A DNA stretch of 64,000 nucleotides, taken from Minicystis rosea. Lineage in GTDB: Bacteria > Myxococcota_A > Polyangia > Polyangiales > Polyangiaceae. Below are positions 29,854-38,800 of this stretch, one piece after another. The notes under the pieces were generated by a model. It was not told where the DNA came from, made no database searches, and saw only the letters and a program-made list of their open reading frames with translations. The stretch covers positions 10,772,377-10,836,376 of the forward strand of contig CP016211.1 of assembly GCA_001931535.1 (NCBI GenBank). Direction: 5' to 3'. Position numbers and translations under genes: made by a program. Every line of letters starts with the position of its first letter. Position 1 is the stretch's first letter.

Positions 29854-32763
29854 TCACGGCGGGGTGACCAGGGTTCGCTTCTCCTTCGCGGCGATGACAT
29901 CGTCCACGAGGAAGGGCACCGGGTGCGTCTGGTTGCGGCGCCAGAGCTCGGCCTCGTCCCGGAAGTGGGGGCTCTGCGCGTTCCACACCACGCCGCCGGG
30001 CAGGGCGTTGACGGCCTTCGGACCGGCCGGATCCAGGTCGATCACGAAGCGCTGCGTCGGACCTGCGTCATAGGTGAAGTCGAACGGCTGGCCGGGGCCG
30101 ACGAAGCTGTACTCCGAGGCGTCGATCGAGAAGCTGTCGCCGTGCCGCGGGAAGCCGGTCGCGCCGAACACGGTGTCGTTGGTCGGCGGGATGTTGAGCG
30201 TGGTCCAGAAGGGGAGGAGCGCCGTGAACGTGACGCGGTGGTGCGAGCCCCAACGGTACTTCGAGACATCGGCGCCGTCGGTCTTGGCGAGGTCCGAGAG
30301 GGCGTCGAGCAGCGCGCGGAGCATGCGCTCGTGGCGGGTCTCGGTGATGGTCGGGGTCCCGAGATCGTCCCAAATGGCCGAGTCGCCCGTCGCCGCGTTG
30401 TAGGTCGCGAGCGTCGCCGGATCGGCCTGCACCAGCCGGAGGATGGCGCGCGCGCGCTGCTGGTGATCGACGCCGCGGCCCATCTTGGCGATCTCGTCGT
30501 CGAAGGTGCGGTTGAGCAAACGCACGAACCAGGCATTGAAGATCAGCGTGGCCTGCGCGCTCGCCACCTCGGCCGCCGAATCGCCGGTCGCCGGAAGGGG
30601 CGTGTTGTCATCGGGGTTCATGCCCGACGTGGCCGCGTAGGCGCCGGTCTTCCCCCAGTTGTCGAGGAGATCGCGGACCGTCTTGATCGTGCTTGCGTTC
30701 CAACCGGCGTCGGCCACGACGGCCGTGAGATCGGGGTGCGTGCCGGGCGTGGCCCTCTCTGCCTCACCCTGCGCGATGGCGGTGAGGAGCGCGGGCGCGA
30801 GCAGCTTGCCCATCGAGGATTCCTCGTCGCCTTGGATGGCCGAGAGATCTTCGGGCTTCAGCGGATCCTTGTGGCCTTCGAGGCGCGCTTGGATCTTCCC
30901 TTCGCGGAAGCCGAGATCGTACGTACACGCGAGGTACATCGGCGTGCCGTCGGGGAGCTGGTCGTTCGAAGGATCGTTGTCGAGCGTGTCGCCGGTGGGA
31001 TCGTTGTTGGCGGTGGAGATGTATCCGACGCTCGGATCCTTGGTCCAAGGCACGAGATCGTCGTCGAGGTAGCTCTTCCACTCGCTGGTGCCGTCGCCGG
31101 GGAGGACCAGACAGGGGAGGTTGCCTTCGTACTTCTGCGCGTCCCATTGGAAGGCGCGCGGATCGCGGATCGGCACGTTGGCGTGCGAGGTCCAGAGGAT
31201 GTGACCGGAGGTGTCGCCGACCATCCAGTTCTGTGCGCCGACGCCGAACTTCTTCAGCTCTTCGCGGGCGCCGTCGACGTCCTTCGCGCGGAGGAGGCCG
31301 AAGACGGCCTCGATTTCGCGCGTGGCCTCCATGCCCGTCCAACGGATGCTGATGGCGCCCTTCTGCGGATCGGGCGGGAGGACTTGATGGTTGTCGATGG
31401 TGGGCACGAGCGGGCCGTGATGCGGCACGACCTGGACTTTGTAGGTGATCGGGGTGCCCGATTGGACGTTGATGACCTCGTCGATCGTTTGCAGCGGCAC
31501 CTCTTGGCCTTGATAGACGACCGACTTGCCGTCGGCGGTGAGCGTCTCGGCATAGGCATCGCTGACGTCGTATCCAGCGACGGTGGCGCCCCAGGCGATG
31601 TGCTCGTTGTGGCCGAGGATGATGGCGGGGATGCCGGGGAACGAGAGGCCGGCGATGACGATGTCCTTCGAGGAATCACCGCTCTTGGCCTTCACTTCCA
31701 TCGACACGGGCCAGAAGACGCTGGGCGCGCTGAGCGACAGGTGCGGATCGCTCGCCACCATGGCGTGGCCGGTGGCGCTCCGCTGCGCGGACACGGCCCA
31801 GTTGTTGGAGCCGAAGCCGGTGCGCGTGAAGATGCGGCGCATGGCGCGCATCGCTTCGAGGTAGCCCGAGGCCGCTTGGAGCGCGCCGCTGTGCTTGCTG
31901 CGCGGGTGCTTCTTCGCCTGCGGCTTGCCGGGCAGAGGCTGCGGCGGCGTGGGCGACTTCGGCGGGAGCACGGGATATCCCTTGGTGGTCGTGGCCGGAT
32001 CGGCGGGCGAGAAGCGGAAGAGATCGCGCTCGATGCCCGCGCGCGCGGCGATGAGCGGATCGGGATCGGCGGCCGAGAACGTCTCGTGGGCGGCGTCGAA
32101 GAAGGCTTGGATGTTGAGGTCGGCGTCGGCGTCGTACGACAAGAGGTACGTTTGCAGGCGGCCGATGGCGAGCGAGTCGACGGGCGTCCAATCGGTGAAG
32201 AACTCGGGCTCGATGCCGAGCAGGCCATTGGGCAGGTGCAGCTCGCCGCTCCGGATCTTGCGATAAGCCTGGGTCACGCCGTCGGCATAAGCCTCCATCC
32301 CATCGCGCACCTCGCCGGGCGGCATGGCATCCCATTGTGCTTTGGCCGTGCGCCCGAGGCCGATGTGACGAAAGGCAATGTCGGAGTCGATGGCGGACGC
32401 GCTCGCGCTCGAGAGGATCTCCGCGAGACGGCCCTCCGAATAACGCCGGTAGAACTCGAGCTGCATGGTGCGATCGGCGGCCACCAAGTAGCCCTCGACG
32501 CGCAGCATGTCGTTCACGTTGGTGGCGTAGATGTGCGGGCGACCGTATTTGTCGCGCACCACGTCGACCTTGCCCGTGAGGTTCTGGATGCTGAGCGTCT
32601 CGTCGATGGGGAGGCGATCACCGAGCGGGCTGTCCGTCCCGCTGTTGCCGCCGGTCCCGCCGTCGGGCGTCATCATGTTGGGATCGTCGCTCGAGCACGC
32701 CGCGAGGGCTGGTACGAGGGCGACGAGCAGGGATGCGAGGCGAAGCGAGCTAACGTACTTCAT
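29854..32763 (-). CDS. Penicillin acylase-family lipoprotein (Ntn hydrolase)
   Basis: 969 residues. Signal sequence with lipobox LAAC and a Gly/Asp/Thr-rich spacer. The alpha-chain region includes DKYGRPHIYATN and GYLVAADRTMQLEFYRRYSEGRLAE. A basic linker precedes the processing site TGFGSNNWAVS, where Ser319 would be the N-terminal nucleophile of the beta chain after self-cleavage. DPHLSLSAPSVFW and GHNEHIAWG follow as in the family. Members remove acyl groups from penicillins, acyl-homoserine lactones or other amides. Outer-membrane or periplasmic anchoring is expected. The substrate cannot be told. Confidence 0.92.
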   Translation of the reverse strand: MKYVSSLRLASLLVALVPALAACSSDDPNMMTPDGGTGGNSGTDSPLGDRLPIDETLSIQNLTGKVDVVRDKYGRPHIYATNVNDMLRVEGYLVAADRTMQLEFYRRYSEGRLAEILSSASASAIDSDIAFRHIGLGRTAKAQWDAMPPGEVRDGMEAYADGVTQAYRKIRSGELHLPNGLLGIEPEFFTDWTPVDSLAIGRLQTYLLSYDADADLNIQAFFDAAHETFSAADPDPLIAARAGIERDLFRFSPADPATTTKGYPVLPPKSPTPPQPLPGKPQAKKHPRSKHSGALQAASGYLEAMRAMRRIFTRTGFGSNNWAVSAQRSATGHAMVASDPHLSLSAPSVFWPVSMEVKAKSGDSSKDIVIAGLSFPGIPAIILGHNEHIAWGATVAGYDVSDAYAETLTADGKSVVYQGQEVPLQTIDEVINVQSGTPITYKVQVVPHHGPLVPTIDNHQVLPPDPQKGAISIRWTGMEATREIEAVFGLLRAKDVDGAREELKKFGVGAQNWMVGDTSGHILWTSHANVPIRDPRAFQWDAQKYEGNLPCLVLPGDGTSEWKSYLDDDLVPWTKDPSVGYISTANNDPTGDTLDNDPSNDQLPDGTPMYLACTYDLGFREGKIQARLEGHKDPLKPEDLSAIQGDEESSMGKLLAPALLTAIAQGEAERATPGTHPDLTAVVADAGWNASTIKTVRDLLDNWGKTGAYAATSGMNPDDNTPLPATGDSAAEVASAQATLIFNAWFVRLLNRTFDDEIAKMGRGVDHQQRARAILRLVQADPATLATYNAATGDSAIWDDLGTPTITETRHERMLRALLDALSDLAKTDGADVSKYRWGSHHRVTFTALLPFWTTLNIPPTNDTVFGATGFPRHGDSFSIDASEYSFVGPGQPFDFTYDAGPTQRFVIDLDPAGPKAVNALPGGVVWNAQSPHFRDEAELWRRNQTHPVPFLVDDVIAAKEKRTLVTPP

Positions 32764-32844
32764 CGATTACCGGTTTTACGCCTCCTCGTGGCCGGCGTCG
32801 CCGAAAATTGGCCTGTTTCGTCGGGGTCTGCTTTAGGTGCCGCC

Positions 32845-34626
32845 ATGTCGTTGGCTCCGGTCGAGAAGGCCTCCCCCGTTCCTGCGCCGTCAGGCGGCGT
32901 CCACTTCGCCGCGGCCGCGGAGCATGCGAGCTTGTGCGCGGAGCTACGTGCGCGCCGGTATCTCGTGGCGGTCGTGCCCGCGGCGGAGCGAGGTCGCCTG
33001 CGTCAGGTGATCGACGAGGCCGTGGAGGGCGCGCTGGCCATGCGCGGCGCGCTCCCGCCCGCGGTGCACCTCGATGCCGCGCTGGAGCCGACGATTCGCG
33101 ATCAGGTGTTTCGGGCGCGCGCGCTGGGCGCGACGGGGCTCTGCGTGACGCTCGGCGGCATCGCGAAGACGGCCGATTCCGGGGCGCTCGAAGGGGCCGA
33201 CAGCGAGACGCTCCTCGCTTGGCTCGCGGCCGCGAAGCGCGCGCCGCTGCTCTTGGTGCTCGACGAGATCGATCGCAACGCGCGCGTGCTCGCGCCGGTG
33301 CCGGTCGCCGATCTCGCGGGCCCGAGCCCGCTCGCCGCGGCGGCATCGGACAGCACGCCTCCGCCGGCATCCGGTGAGGTCGAGTCGCCCAACGTGGAGG
33401 TGCGGACGCCTCCGCCGCCGGTGATCGCGATGCCGCGTCGCGGCGTGATGAAGAAGCGATCGGCGATGCGCGCCGAGGCCGCCGCGCCCGTCGAGCCCGT
33501 CGAGACGGAGCGCAGCGTGACGCCTTCGGCTGTCGTCGTGGCGCAGAAGGCGGCGGCGTTGATGCCGCCGGTGCCGCCGATCGAGCCTGCGCCGGCCGTG
33601 CAGGTCGCGCCGCCGGTGATCGAAGAAGAAGAGCCCGAGCCGCCGACCACGCCGCGCCCGCCGCTGGTCGTCGAGGCTTCTCCGGCGCGGTACTACGAGA
33701 CGCCGGAGCCTCCGCGCGTGATCGCGCCGGTCGAAGTGCCGCGCGCGACGGAGCCGCCGCCTGCGCCGGTCGCGCGTCGCGTGGTGGACGCCGCCGAGTG
33801 GCGCACGCACGCGATCGAGCTCGACAAGGCGCGCGGGCCCAAGCCGGTGGCCGTGATCGAGAAGCTCTTCGGGACGCGCTATGCGCCGCTCGTCGGCGCG
33901 GTGGCGCGCGGTGAAGCGGACGCGGCCGTGCGCGGCGTGGTGGACGCGTGGCGCACGTCCTTCGAGCACAGCTGGCGCGAGGCGTTCTCCGCGCTGCGCG
34001 TCACCGGCAAGCGCCCGCCCATGGTCTTCGATGCGCCCGACGTGGCGGCGCGCATCGGCCGGCTCAACGGCGCGCGCGCGGTGAAGCTCCTGCTCGTCGA
34101 TGCGATGCGCTTCGACATCGGCGAGCGCGTGGCCGAGCGCCTCAAGGATCGGCTCGCCGGCAAGGCCGTGTGCGTGGAGCGCATGCTGCTCTGGTCGGCG
34201 CCGCCCACCACCACGCCCACGCAGATGGCGCTCCTCGGGCGCGGCGCCGACGGCCTGCGCGACGCGGAGCCGGCGAGCGAGCCGGACACCGAGATCGTGC
34301 GCGGCCGCGCGGTGAGCACGTTGCGCCGCGAGCGCGCCGGCACGCGCGAGGTGATGAAGCTCGATCTCGTGGAAGCGCGCCTGCGCGGCTCCGGCCCCGC
34401 CTACGACGATCGGCTCGACGCCATCGCCGACGAGGTCGCGCCCATCCTGATCAAATTCATCGAGACGCTGCCGCCGCGCACGCTGCTGTTCCTCTTCGGC
34501 GATCATGGCTTCCGCCTGCCCGCGAGCCCCGATGGTCGCAACACCGGCCCGGCCACGCAGGGCGGTGTCTCGCCCGAGGAAGTGCTGGTCCCGGGCCAAG
34601 CTTGGTTGGTCGGCGGCGTGCATTGA
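32845..34626 (+). CDS. Solitary PglZ/alkaline-phosphatase-like protein
   Basis: 593 residues from the ATG at 32845; the frame is open far upstream but that part is a shadow of the acylase gene. Residues 1-155 form a compact alpha/beta-like region without a P-loop (LVAVVPAAERGRL, LLLVLDEIDRNA). Residues 160-310 are a Pro/Glu/Ala-rich linker. Residues 320-590 resemble the PglZ branch of the alkaline phosphatase superfamily: KLLLVDAMRFDIG (Asp419, Asp424), Thr cluster PPTTTPTQM at 453-461, LFLFGDHGFRL (Asp553, His554). PglZ proteins are best known from BREX defence loci, but no BREX gene is nearby. It is divergent from the acylase lipoprotein. Confidence 0.75.
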   Translation: MSLAPVEKASPVPAPSGGVHFAAAAEHASLCAELRARRYLVAVVPAAERGRLRQVIDEAVEGALAMRGALPPAVHLDAALEPTIRDQVFRARALGATGLCVTLGGIAKTADSGALEGADSETLLAWLAAAKRAPLLLVLDEIDRNARVLAPVPVADLAGPSPLAAAASDSTPPPASGEVESPNVEVRTPPPPVIAMPRRGVMKKRSAMRAEAAAPVEPVETERSVTPSAVVVAQKAAALMPPVPPIEPAPAVQVAPPVIEEEEPEPPTTPRPPLVVEASPARYYETPEPPRVIAPVEVPRATEPPPAPVARRVVDAAEWRTHAIELDKARGPKPVAVIEKLFGTRYAPLVGAVARGEADAAVRGVVDAWRTSFEHSWREAFSALRVTGKRPPMVFDAPDVAARIGRLNGARAVKLLLVDAMRFDIGERVAERLKDRLAGKAVCVERMLLWSAPPTTTPTQMALLGRGADGLRDAEPASEPDTEIVRGRAVSTLRRERAGTREVMKLDLVEARLRGSGPAYDDRLDAIADEVAPILIKFIETLPPRTLLFLFGDHGFRLPASPDGRNTGPATQGGVSPEEVLVPGQAWLVGGVH

Positions 34627-34672
34627 GTCCGGGCAGAGCCTGACGTCGGCTTTCTCGACGCGACATGCACAC

Positions 34673-34715
34673 GAGGACCGCAGGGGTCATGTGAGCCCTT
34701 GCGGTCCTCTTCGTT
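34673..34715 (+). terminator. Hairpin terminator after the PglZ-like gene
   Basis: GAGGACCGCAGGGG (34673-34686) pairs with CCCTTGCGGTCCTC (34696-34709) with one mismatch and a 9-base loop. TTCGTTTG follows as a weak U-rich tail. Confidence 0.65.
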
Positions 34716-34890
34716 TGTGAACGTCGAGAGGGCATTGTCCTCCCGATGCGCAAAGCACGTCGTCGGGCCCACGCGTCGCCAGACATCGATTCTCTGTGCC
34801 GTCGTGCGGTGACGCGTGTCAGTGATTGAGCTCGCGTGCTCGCAGTTCGGACCAATTGCGTGCGCGCGGGGGCGCTCGTAGACAGGCATC

Positions 34891-35772
34891 GTGCAATCCG
34901 CGTCCCGCGCCCGCGCCTTTCTCTATGTCACGGTTGCCTACGTCGTCGCGGTGGCCGTCGCTTGGCTCGTCGTGCGTTGGCTCGCTCCGCAGATGTCGCT
35001 CATCTGGGCAGTGGCGCTGGCCGATGTCGCGGCCACGGTCACCGTCTTCGCGTTCAGCGTCGGGGCCGACAACACCAGCATCTACGATCCGTATTGGAGC
35101 GTCGCGCCCATGGTGATCGCGCCGTTCCTCGCGCTCCACGAGAGCGCCGCGCAGGCCTCGACGGCGCGGCGGATCCTGGTCTGTGCGCTGGTGATCGCGT
35201 GGGGCGCGCGGCTCACGTACAACTGGGCGCGCGGCTTTCAGGGCCTCGGGCACGAGGACTTTCGCTATGCCGACTTCCGCCGCAAGCTCGGGCGCGGCTA
35301 CTGGCTCATGAGCTTCGGCGGCCTGCACATGTTTCCCACCGTGCAGGTCTATCTCGGCTGCTTGCCGCTCACGGTCGCCCTCGCGGGCGCGCGGCCGCTC
35401 GGCCTCATGGATGCCGTCGCCGCGGTCGTCACGCTGGGCGCCATCCTCATCGAGACGATCGCCGACGAGCAGCTCCGCGCCTTCCGTCGCGAGCCGCACG
35501 ATCCGGGGGAAATCATGGCCTGCGGGCTCTGGGCCTACTCGCGGCACCCGAACTACTTCGGCGAGATCGGCTTCTGGTGGGGCCTGTTCCTCTTCGCCAT
35601 CGCTGCCGATCCCGGCGCCCTTTGGACCAGCATCGGCGCCGTCGCCATCACGGTGATGTTCGTGTTCGCGAGCGTCCCGCTCCTCGACAACCGATCGGTT
35701 GCGCGTCGCCCCGCCTACGCGGAGCACATGAAGCGCGTGTCCGCGATCGTGCCCTGGTTCCCGAAGCGCTGA
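34891..35772 (+). CDS. DUF1295 membrane protein (steroid 5-alpha-reductase-like)
   Basis: 293 residues from the GTG at 34891. Six or seven hydrophobic segments are visible. Family motifs are TYNWARGFQGLGHEDFRY, ADEQLRAFR and LWAYSRHPNYFGEIGFWWG, the last being the conserved NADPH-binding signature of DUF1295/5-alpha-reductase-like proteins. It is predicted to be an inner-membrane reductase of lipids or sterol-like substrates; the true substrate is unknown. A terminator lies upstream, so it should have its own promoter, but I do not see a clear one. Confidence 0.88.
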   Translation: MQSASRARAFLYVTVAYVVAVAVAWLVVRWLAPQMSLIWAVALADVAATVTVFAFSVGADNTSIYDPYWSVAPMVIAPFLALHESAAQASTARRILVCALVIAWGARLTYNWARGFQGLGHEDFRYADFRRKLGRGYWLMSFGGLHMFPTVQVYLGCLPLTVALAGARPLGLMDAVAAVVTLGAILIETIADEQLRAFRREPHDPGEIMACGLWAYSRHPNYFGEIGFWWGLFLFAIAADPGALWTSIGAVAITVMFVFASVPLLDNRSVARRPAYAEHMKRVSAIVPWFPKR

Positions 35773-35836
35773 GCGCGGGCTCGCTTTCCGGTTCCCAAGG
35801 GCCGCGGGATTGGCGACGCTTCCACGCGCCGCCGCC

Positions 35837-38800
35837 ATGAAGGATCTGCTCCTCTTCCGGCTCCTCTCGGCCCCCGAGCTCGATCCCGAGGCCCTCCTGC
35901 CGCTCGTTGCGGAGCTCGCGCGCTTGCCGCTCGCCGAGCGATTTCCGCTGCTCGGTGTGCTCCCACGTGCCGTCGCGCATCCGCACGCGGGCCTGCGCAC
36001 GGCGGCGATCGCCGCGCTCGCGGGGGCCGATGGGCGGCAGGCGTTCGTGCTGATCGCCGGCGCGCTCGATGATGAGGTGCCCGAGGTTCGCGCCGCCGCC
36101 GTCGCAGCGCTGCGCGAGTCGGTGGCCGGTCATCCGGCGCGTTATGCGCACGCGCTGTTTCATCCGCACGCGGACGTGCGTTGCGCGGCGATCGCCGGCG
36201 AGTGGCCTCATGGGATCTCGGGCTTCACGTTCCCGTTGCTGGCCGATCCGGTGTGCGGGCTCGAGCTCGCGAGCCGCTTCGAGCCCATCGCGGGCGGCGC
36301 GATGCGCGAGCACCCCACCGTGCTTCCCAGCGCGCTCCCCGCGATCTTCGATTTCGTCGCGCGAGGCCTGCTATCTCGGCGGATCGCGCGCCGGCTCGTG
36401 GCGGAGATGCCTTGGGAGCACGCCGCGCGCTTTCTGCGACAGGCCCAGCAGCGGAGCGCTCCGGCGATCGGCGCCGTGCTCGATGCGGCCGCCGCCGGGC
36501 CGCCTTCGTCCCTCGAACGGGATGCGTTCGATGATGTCTTCGCGCTCTTCTGGGACGCGCTCGAGGAGGACACCGAGGCGCGCCACGAGGCCTTCTTTCG
36601 CCGCCTCGCCGCGCACATGCTCGGCTGGCCCGAAGATCTCCGGCTCCGCGCGGTCGCCTCGCTCCTCGTGACGGCTGCGGGGCGGCCTGCTTGGCCGCTT
36701 TCCGCTGCGGGGATCGTGGCCGTGTTTCACCCGCATTTTCTCGGATTTTCTTGGGTCTCGCGGCGCGAGCGGAGCGCCGCGGTCAAGGCGCTGTACGCGG
36801 CGGGCAGCAATGCGCCGCGTGTCTCCGACGACACGGTGAAGCAGCTCCTCGGGATCGATCTCTGTCGCCGCGAGGACGGCACGCTCGACCTCTACGTCGT
36901 CGGCGCGCTGCTGCACCTCGTCGACAGCCACCCTTATGCGCGGCTCCTCCGTTGGGTCGACGAGCGCGCGGTCGTCGAAGGGTTCCTCGCCGACGTCGAT
37001 GGATCGATCCCGTTCCTCGTGCTGCGCGACGACAGCAAGCGCGGCCGCGAATATCTGCTCGATCGCATCGCCTCGGCCGGTGGGTTCTCGCGCGCGCTCG
37101 TGCACGCCATCCTCATCGTCGCGGTCGTCTCCGGGCCTTCCGGCGGGCTCGATTTCCTCGACGCGTGCGCGGGCGAAGAGGCGGCGGCCATCGTCATCGA
37201 GCTGTTCCGCGTGCTCCGCCGCACGACGGCTCACCTGTCCGCGAAGAAGACGAGCGCGCTCGAGCCGCTGGTCGTGAAGATCGCCGAGAGCCCCGATCTC
37301 GTGGCCCGCGTGCTCCGCGCTTGGCTCGAGGAAGAGGCCCCGGAGCGGCTCGCGTTCGGGGTGAGCGCGCTCGGCATGATCGGCGTCGCCATCGCGGCGC
37401 CCGCCTTCGTCACGATCGCGCTCGCGCTGCCGGTGACGGCGTTGCGTGCGTTGATCGGCGTTCTGCCGTCGTGCTCGACGTTCCCGTGGGGCAAGGAGAT
37501 CGCGCTCGCGCACGCGCTCGTCGAGCACGCCGATGATGCCGTGCGCGCCTGGGCCGTGGCCCGCGTGCCACAGGAGCCCGTGGCGCCGCCGGTCCCGCGC
37601 GTCTTGGAGCCATCGGTGCAGCGGCTCTCCAATGCCAAGCTCGATGCCATCGCCACGGCTGCCGACGCGGACCTGCCTCGGTTGATCAAGCCCTGCCTCG
37701 CGAAGCCCACCGCGGGCCTCTGCGAAGCGCTCGCACGCCGCCCGGCACCGCCCGCGCCCGACGTGAGCGTGTGTGTCGCGATCCTCGGATCGCACGATCC
37801 CATGGAGCGCGTCGACGTCGAGCTGGGCCGCTTCGGCGCGACGACGCCCGGGTTTCTGTCGGCGCTCGACGCCGAGATGGTGCGCGTCTGGGAGCGCGAG
37901 CCGAACCTGCCGCCGCTCGCGCACGCCATCATTCATCGCTGGGAGCGGCATGCCTTCGCGGTGGTGGAGGCCTTCGTCGCGGCGGGCGGCTTGGGCGTGC
38001 AGCTCTCGCGCGCGGCGGGGCTCGCGCAGGGGATCTTGCGCACCAGCGTCTGGGAGGCGGTCGCCGGTGCCTTCATGATGTGGCGCTGGCGTGATCGATC
38101 GCAGCTCGAAGCGTTCGCCACGCGGCCCTTCGGCGACCAGCTCGTCGCGGCCCTCGACACCGATCTCGGCGAAGCCGCGGCCCGCATGCTGGCCGCGATC
38201 GCCGATGCGCGCGTGGCCCCGGATCTCATCGAAGCGCTGCGCCCGGCCATCGCGCAGAAGCTCCCCGATCTCACGCCCGCAGTGCGCCAGCGCCTCGCCG
38301 ACATCGCCAACGCGAGCGGGATCACGGGCAGCGGGATCGTGCGCCAAGCGAACGCGCGTCCCATCGAGGACAACCTGCGCGACGAGATCCGCCGCTCGGC
38401 CAACCTCGATGTGCTCGAAGCCTCGTGTCGCAGCACCAATCCCTTCCTCGTCGAGGAAGCCGCCCTTCGTTTGTGCGAGTTCGGCGAGCTCGGATGCGCG
38501 CGGATCCTCGCGGCGATCCTCGCGGGCGCCCCGGCCCCGCGCCCGCTCTTCGAGAGCGTCTCGCTCTGGCACGACGGCGCGAGCCTCACCGCCGCGCGCG
38601 CCAGAGCCGAGCGCGACGGCGAAGATCCCGAGCTCCGCTTCCGCTTCGCCCTCGCGCTCGCGCAGCGCGGCGAGCGGGTCTTCCTCGCGCATGCGCTCGC
38701 GGCCGCGCGCGTCGAGACCACCGAGCCTTGGTTCTCGGGCGACGATTGGGCGCGCTTGCTCGCGTTCGGCTACACCGATCGACAGCTCGCGCTCGCGCTC

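Noticed and set aside
29773..32844. N-terminal 1024 codons of the + frame leading into the PglZ-like gene
   Set aside because: This stretch is antisense to the penicillin acylase gene; the real protein starts at the ATG at 32845.
34746..34829. 27-codon ORF between the PglZ-like and DUF1295 genes
   Set aside because: No ribosome binding site, no recognisable pattern, and it lies just after a terminator.
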